A stretch of DNA of 6,629 nt, taken from NCBI GenBank assembly GCA_037140615.1, contig JBAXED010000160.1:1-6629 (forward strand), read 5' to 3'. The position numbers and the translations under genes are program-made. The DNA comes from CAINVV01 sp037140615 (GTDB lineage Bacteria > Bacteroidota > Bacteroidia > Bacteroidales > Prolixibacteraceae). Of this stretch, positions 5,307-6,629 are shown in pieces. How positions within the stretch are numbered: the stretch's first letter is position 1; every line of letters begins with the position of its first letter. The notes beneath the pieces are model-generated. The model saw only the letters and a program-made list of their open reading frames with translations, did not search any database and had not been told where the DNA came from.

Positions 5307-5359
5307 CTACGGCGGTCTGATATCAATTAAACCTATTGTTTATATTAACGTAGTTTTTT

Positions 5360-6214
5360 ATGCCATCTCGAACTAACTTCAGCAAATGCTGGTCTTTACC
5401 TATTGTGACATTTTTACTGGTCATTTCATCACAATTCACATTGCTGGCGCAGGGCGACCTGATGGTTTTTCCAAAGAGATTGGTTTTTGAAGATGTCAGG
5501 GGGACCAAGGAGCTAAACCTTGCCAATATTGGAAATGATACAGCCCGTTACAATATTTCATTCGTGCAGTACCGCATGAATGAGGATGGTTCATTTTTAG
5601 AAATCACCGTTCCGGATGAAGGTCAAAATTTTGCTGATAAATTTTTGCGCTATTATCCACGAAGTATTATCCTTGCTCCGAGGGAGTCTCAGGTGGTGAA
5701 AGTACAGCTCACCAAAATCAGTGAATTAAAGCCCGGCGAATATCGTTCACACATTTATTTCAGGGCCATTCCAAATATGAAACCGCTGGGCGATGAAGAA
5801 AAGACCAGAGATACAACCACCGTTTCTGTCCGGTTGATCCCAGTATTTGGGATCACCATTCCAGCCATTATAAGGGTTGGTGAAAATACCTCTAAGATTA
5901 CCCTTTCCGAAATGAACTTTGCCATGGTCAATGATACGGTTCCTACTTTCAAGATTGCCTTCAACCGCACCGGAAACATGTCGAAATACGGCGATCTTAA
6001 CGTTGTACATATCTCACCATCAGGCAAAAAGACCGAGGTAGGTCAGGCCAATGGAATTTCAATTTACACACCAAATACTGTCAGACGGTTTACGCTTAAT
6101 CTTCGTCGTGATTTGAAAGTAGATTATCGTTCCGGTAAACTTCATGCTACTTTTTCTGCCCCAAGCGATACGAAGAAAGAGTTGTATGGAGAAGCTGATC
6201 TTGATTTGAAGTAA
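5360..6214 (+). CDS. PapD-like periplasmic pilus chaperone
   Basis: This 284-residue protein has a signal peptide (hydrophobic core 13-29, cleavage after Leu-Leu-Ala, Gln31 first). The mature part matches the two-domain immunoglobulin-like layout of PapD/FimC chaperones. In domain 1, the first strand is MVFPKRLVFED (35-45) with basic Lys39-Arg40 near where PapD has its cleft Arg. Next come KELNLANIGNDTARYNISF (50-68), YYPRSIILAPRESQVVKV (98-115) and the edge strand PGEYRSHIYFRAIP (125-138). Domain 2 starts near 155 and ends at the C-terminus, giving a length slightly above the family norm. Chaperones of this type hold pilin subunits in the periplasm until they reach an outer-membrane usher. 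The four DUF4402 proteins here are the likely clients (inference). The gene has its own promoter box. No usher is visible, and a general Ig-fold assembly chaperone for another secreted system remains possible. Confidence 0.82.
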   Translation: MPSRTNFSKCWSLPIVTFLLVISSQFTLLAQGDLMVFPKRLVFEDVRGTKELNLANIGNDTARYNISFVQYRMNEDGSFLEITVPDEGQNFADKFLRYYPRSIILAPRESQVVKVQLTKISELKPGEYRSHIYFRAIPNMKPLGDEEKTRDTTTVSVRLIPVFGITIPAIIRVGENTSKITLSEMNFAMVNDTVPTFKIAFNRTGNMSKYGDLNVVHISPSGKKTEVGQANGISIYTPNTVRRFTLNLRRDLKVDYRSGKLHATFSAPSDTKKELYGEADLDLK

Positions 6215-6245
6215 AGCTATGCCCCTCCTTAACACTTAGACTTGA

Positions 6246-6302
6246 CCCCTCGGCTCCGCTCGGGGACCGGGATTTCACTGGTCCCCGAGCGGAGCCGAGG
6301 GG
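6246..6302. repeat. Perfect 23-bp GC-rich inverted repeat with an 11-nt loop
   Basis: Bases 6246-6268 (beginning CCCCTCGGCTCC) are the exact reverse complement of 6280-6302, around the loop at 6269-6279. The stem is much more GC-rich than its surroundings, and no T tract follows, so it is not a classic intrinsic terminator, although it lies 31 nt after the chaperone stop and could end or protect that transcript. A degenerate copy of one arm is found at 4512-4533, which points to a dispersed REP-like repeat. Confidence 0.85.
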
Positions 6303-6594
6303 CAACCCAAAAGCCTTAATTTTCCTACTATTGTGCGCCCAAATCCGCACAAATTATCACCTTTCACATTTATCCTAAAACACTTGATATTTAAGTGCCT
6401 ATAATTTGAATTATATGTACTTGATTTCCTAAGCATTACGAAGTATTTTCATATATTTATTAACATTTCTCTAAATTGGTACATCTTTTGCTGTATTCTT
6501 TTGTTAATAAACAACTTAAGATTGGCTATTTATTGAAATTAAAACAAAAATTATGTTCGTTTTTAGAGCATAAATAGCTATCTTCGTGAACGAT
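6303..6594. other. AT-rich DNA with no recognisable gene
   Basis: No credible reading frame, RNA gene or strong terminator is visible. The only structures are small and weak: CACTT paired with AAGTG (6381-6397) and the palindrome ATAATT-TG-AATTAT (6401-6414). TATCTTCG at 6579-6586 differs from the -7 consensus TAnnTTTG by one base, with TTCG 19 nt upstream of it (6556-6559), and may be a promoter for a gene that starts at the window end. Confidence 0.4.
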
Positions 6595-6629
6595 ATGAGA
6601 ACATTGACCCGATTAAACTTTACTCATAA
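6595..6629 (+). CDS. Possible first codons of a gene cut by the window end
   Basis: An ATG at 6595 opens a frame of 11 codons (MRTLTRLNFTH) to the end of the window. A basic, then hydrophobic start would suit a signal peptide, but too little is present to identify the product. The possible promoter at 6579-6586 would put the transcription start only two or three bases before this ATG, so either the message is nearly leaderless or the real start lies further downstream. Confidence 0.25.
   Translation, partial: MRTLTRLNFTH

Noticed and set aside
5747..6027. Two minus-strand frames of 87-90 codons opposite the chaperone gene
   Set aside because: They overlap each other and lie opposite a gene with clear family features; no promoter or start context supports them.
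6147..6350. 67-codon minus-strand frame spanning the large hairpin
   Set aside because: Much of it is translation of the GC-rich inverted repeat, and it overlaps the chaperone's 3' end.

Overview
The window reads as chromosomal DNA of a member of the Bacteroidota. The reasons are the DUF4402 secreted proteins, signal peptides that all end in an Ala|Gln junction, A-rich leaders instead of Shine-Dalgarno sites, and exact matches to the Bacteroidota -7 promoter box (TAnnTTTG) ahead of three transcription units. I cannot name a genus from the sequence.

Layout, all genes on the + strand. (1) 1-703: the 3' end of a small winged-helix-like protein gene, then a DUF4402 secreted protein gene (copy 1). 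(2) 704-1186: a 483-nt gap with three copies of a palindromic repeat, two of them facing each other, and then a promoter. (3) 1187-1978: a complete 63-aa winged-helix-like gene and DUF4402 copy 2, repeating the pair seen at the start; a strong intrinsic terminator follows. (4) 2063-2635: DUF4402 copy 3. Its signal peptide is intact only if translation starts at an ATC codon; it also ends in a terminator. (5) 2718-4453: a two-gene signalling operon of a soluble histidine kinase with an N-terminal receiver domain and a NarL/LuxR-type response regulator. (6) 4454-4697: a C-rich gap with repeat fragments and a promoter. (7) 4698-5195: DUF4402 copy 4 with its own terminator. (8) 5360-6214: an exported PapD-like periplasmic chaperone with its own promoter. 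(9) 6215-6629: a perfect 23-bp GC-rich hairpin, AT-rich DNA without recognisable genes, and possibly the first codons of a further gene.

How the genes may work together (inference): all four DUF4402 proteins end in a strand with a penultimate aromatic residue and a Gly 14-15 residues before the C-terminus. That resembles the C-terminal motif of chaperone-usher pilins, which PapD-type chaperones bind. With a PapD-like chaperone in the same locus, the simplest model is a Bacteroidota fimbria-like surface system with several alternative subunits. The small winged-helix proteins and the two-component pair would be candidate local regulators. No usher or other outer-membrane assembly protein is visible in the window, so the system is incomplete as seen here.
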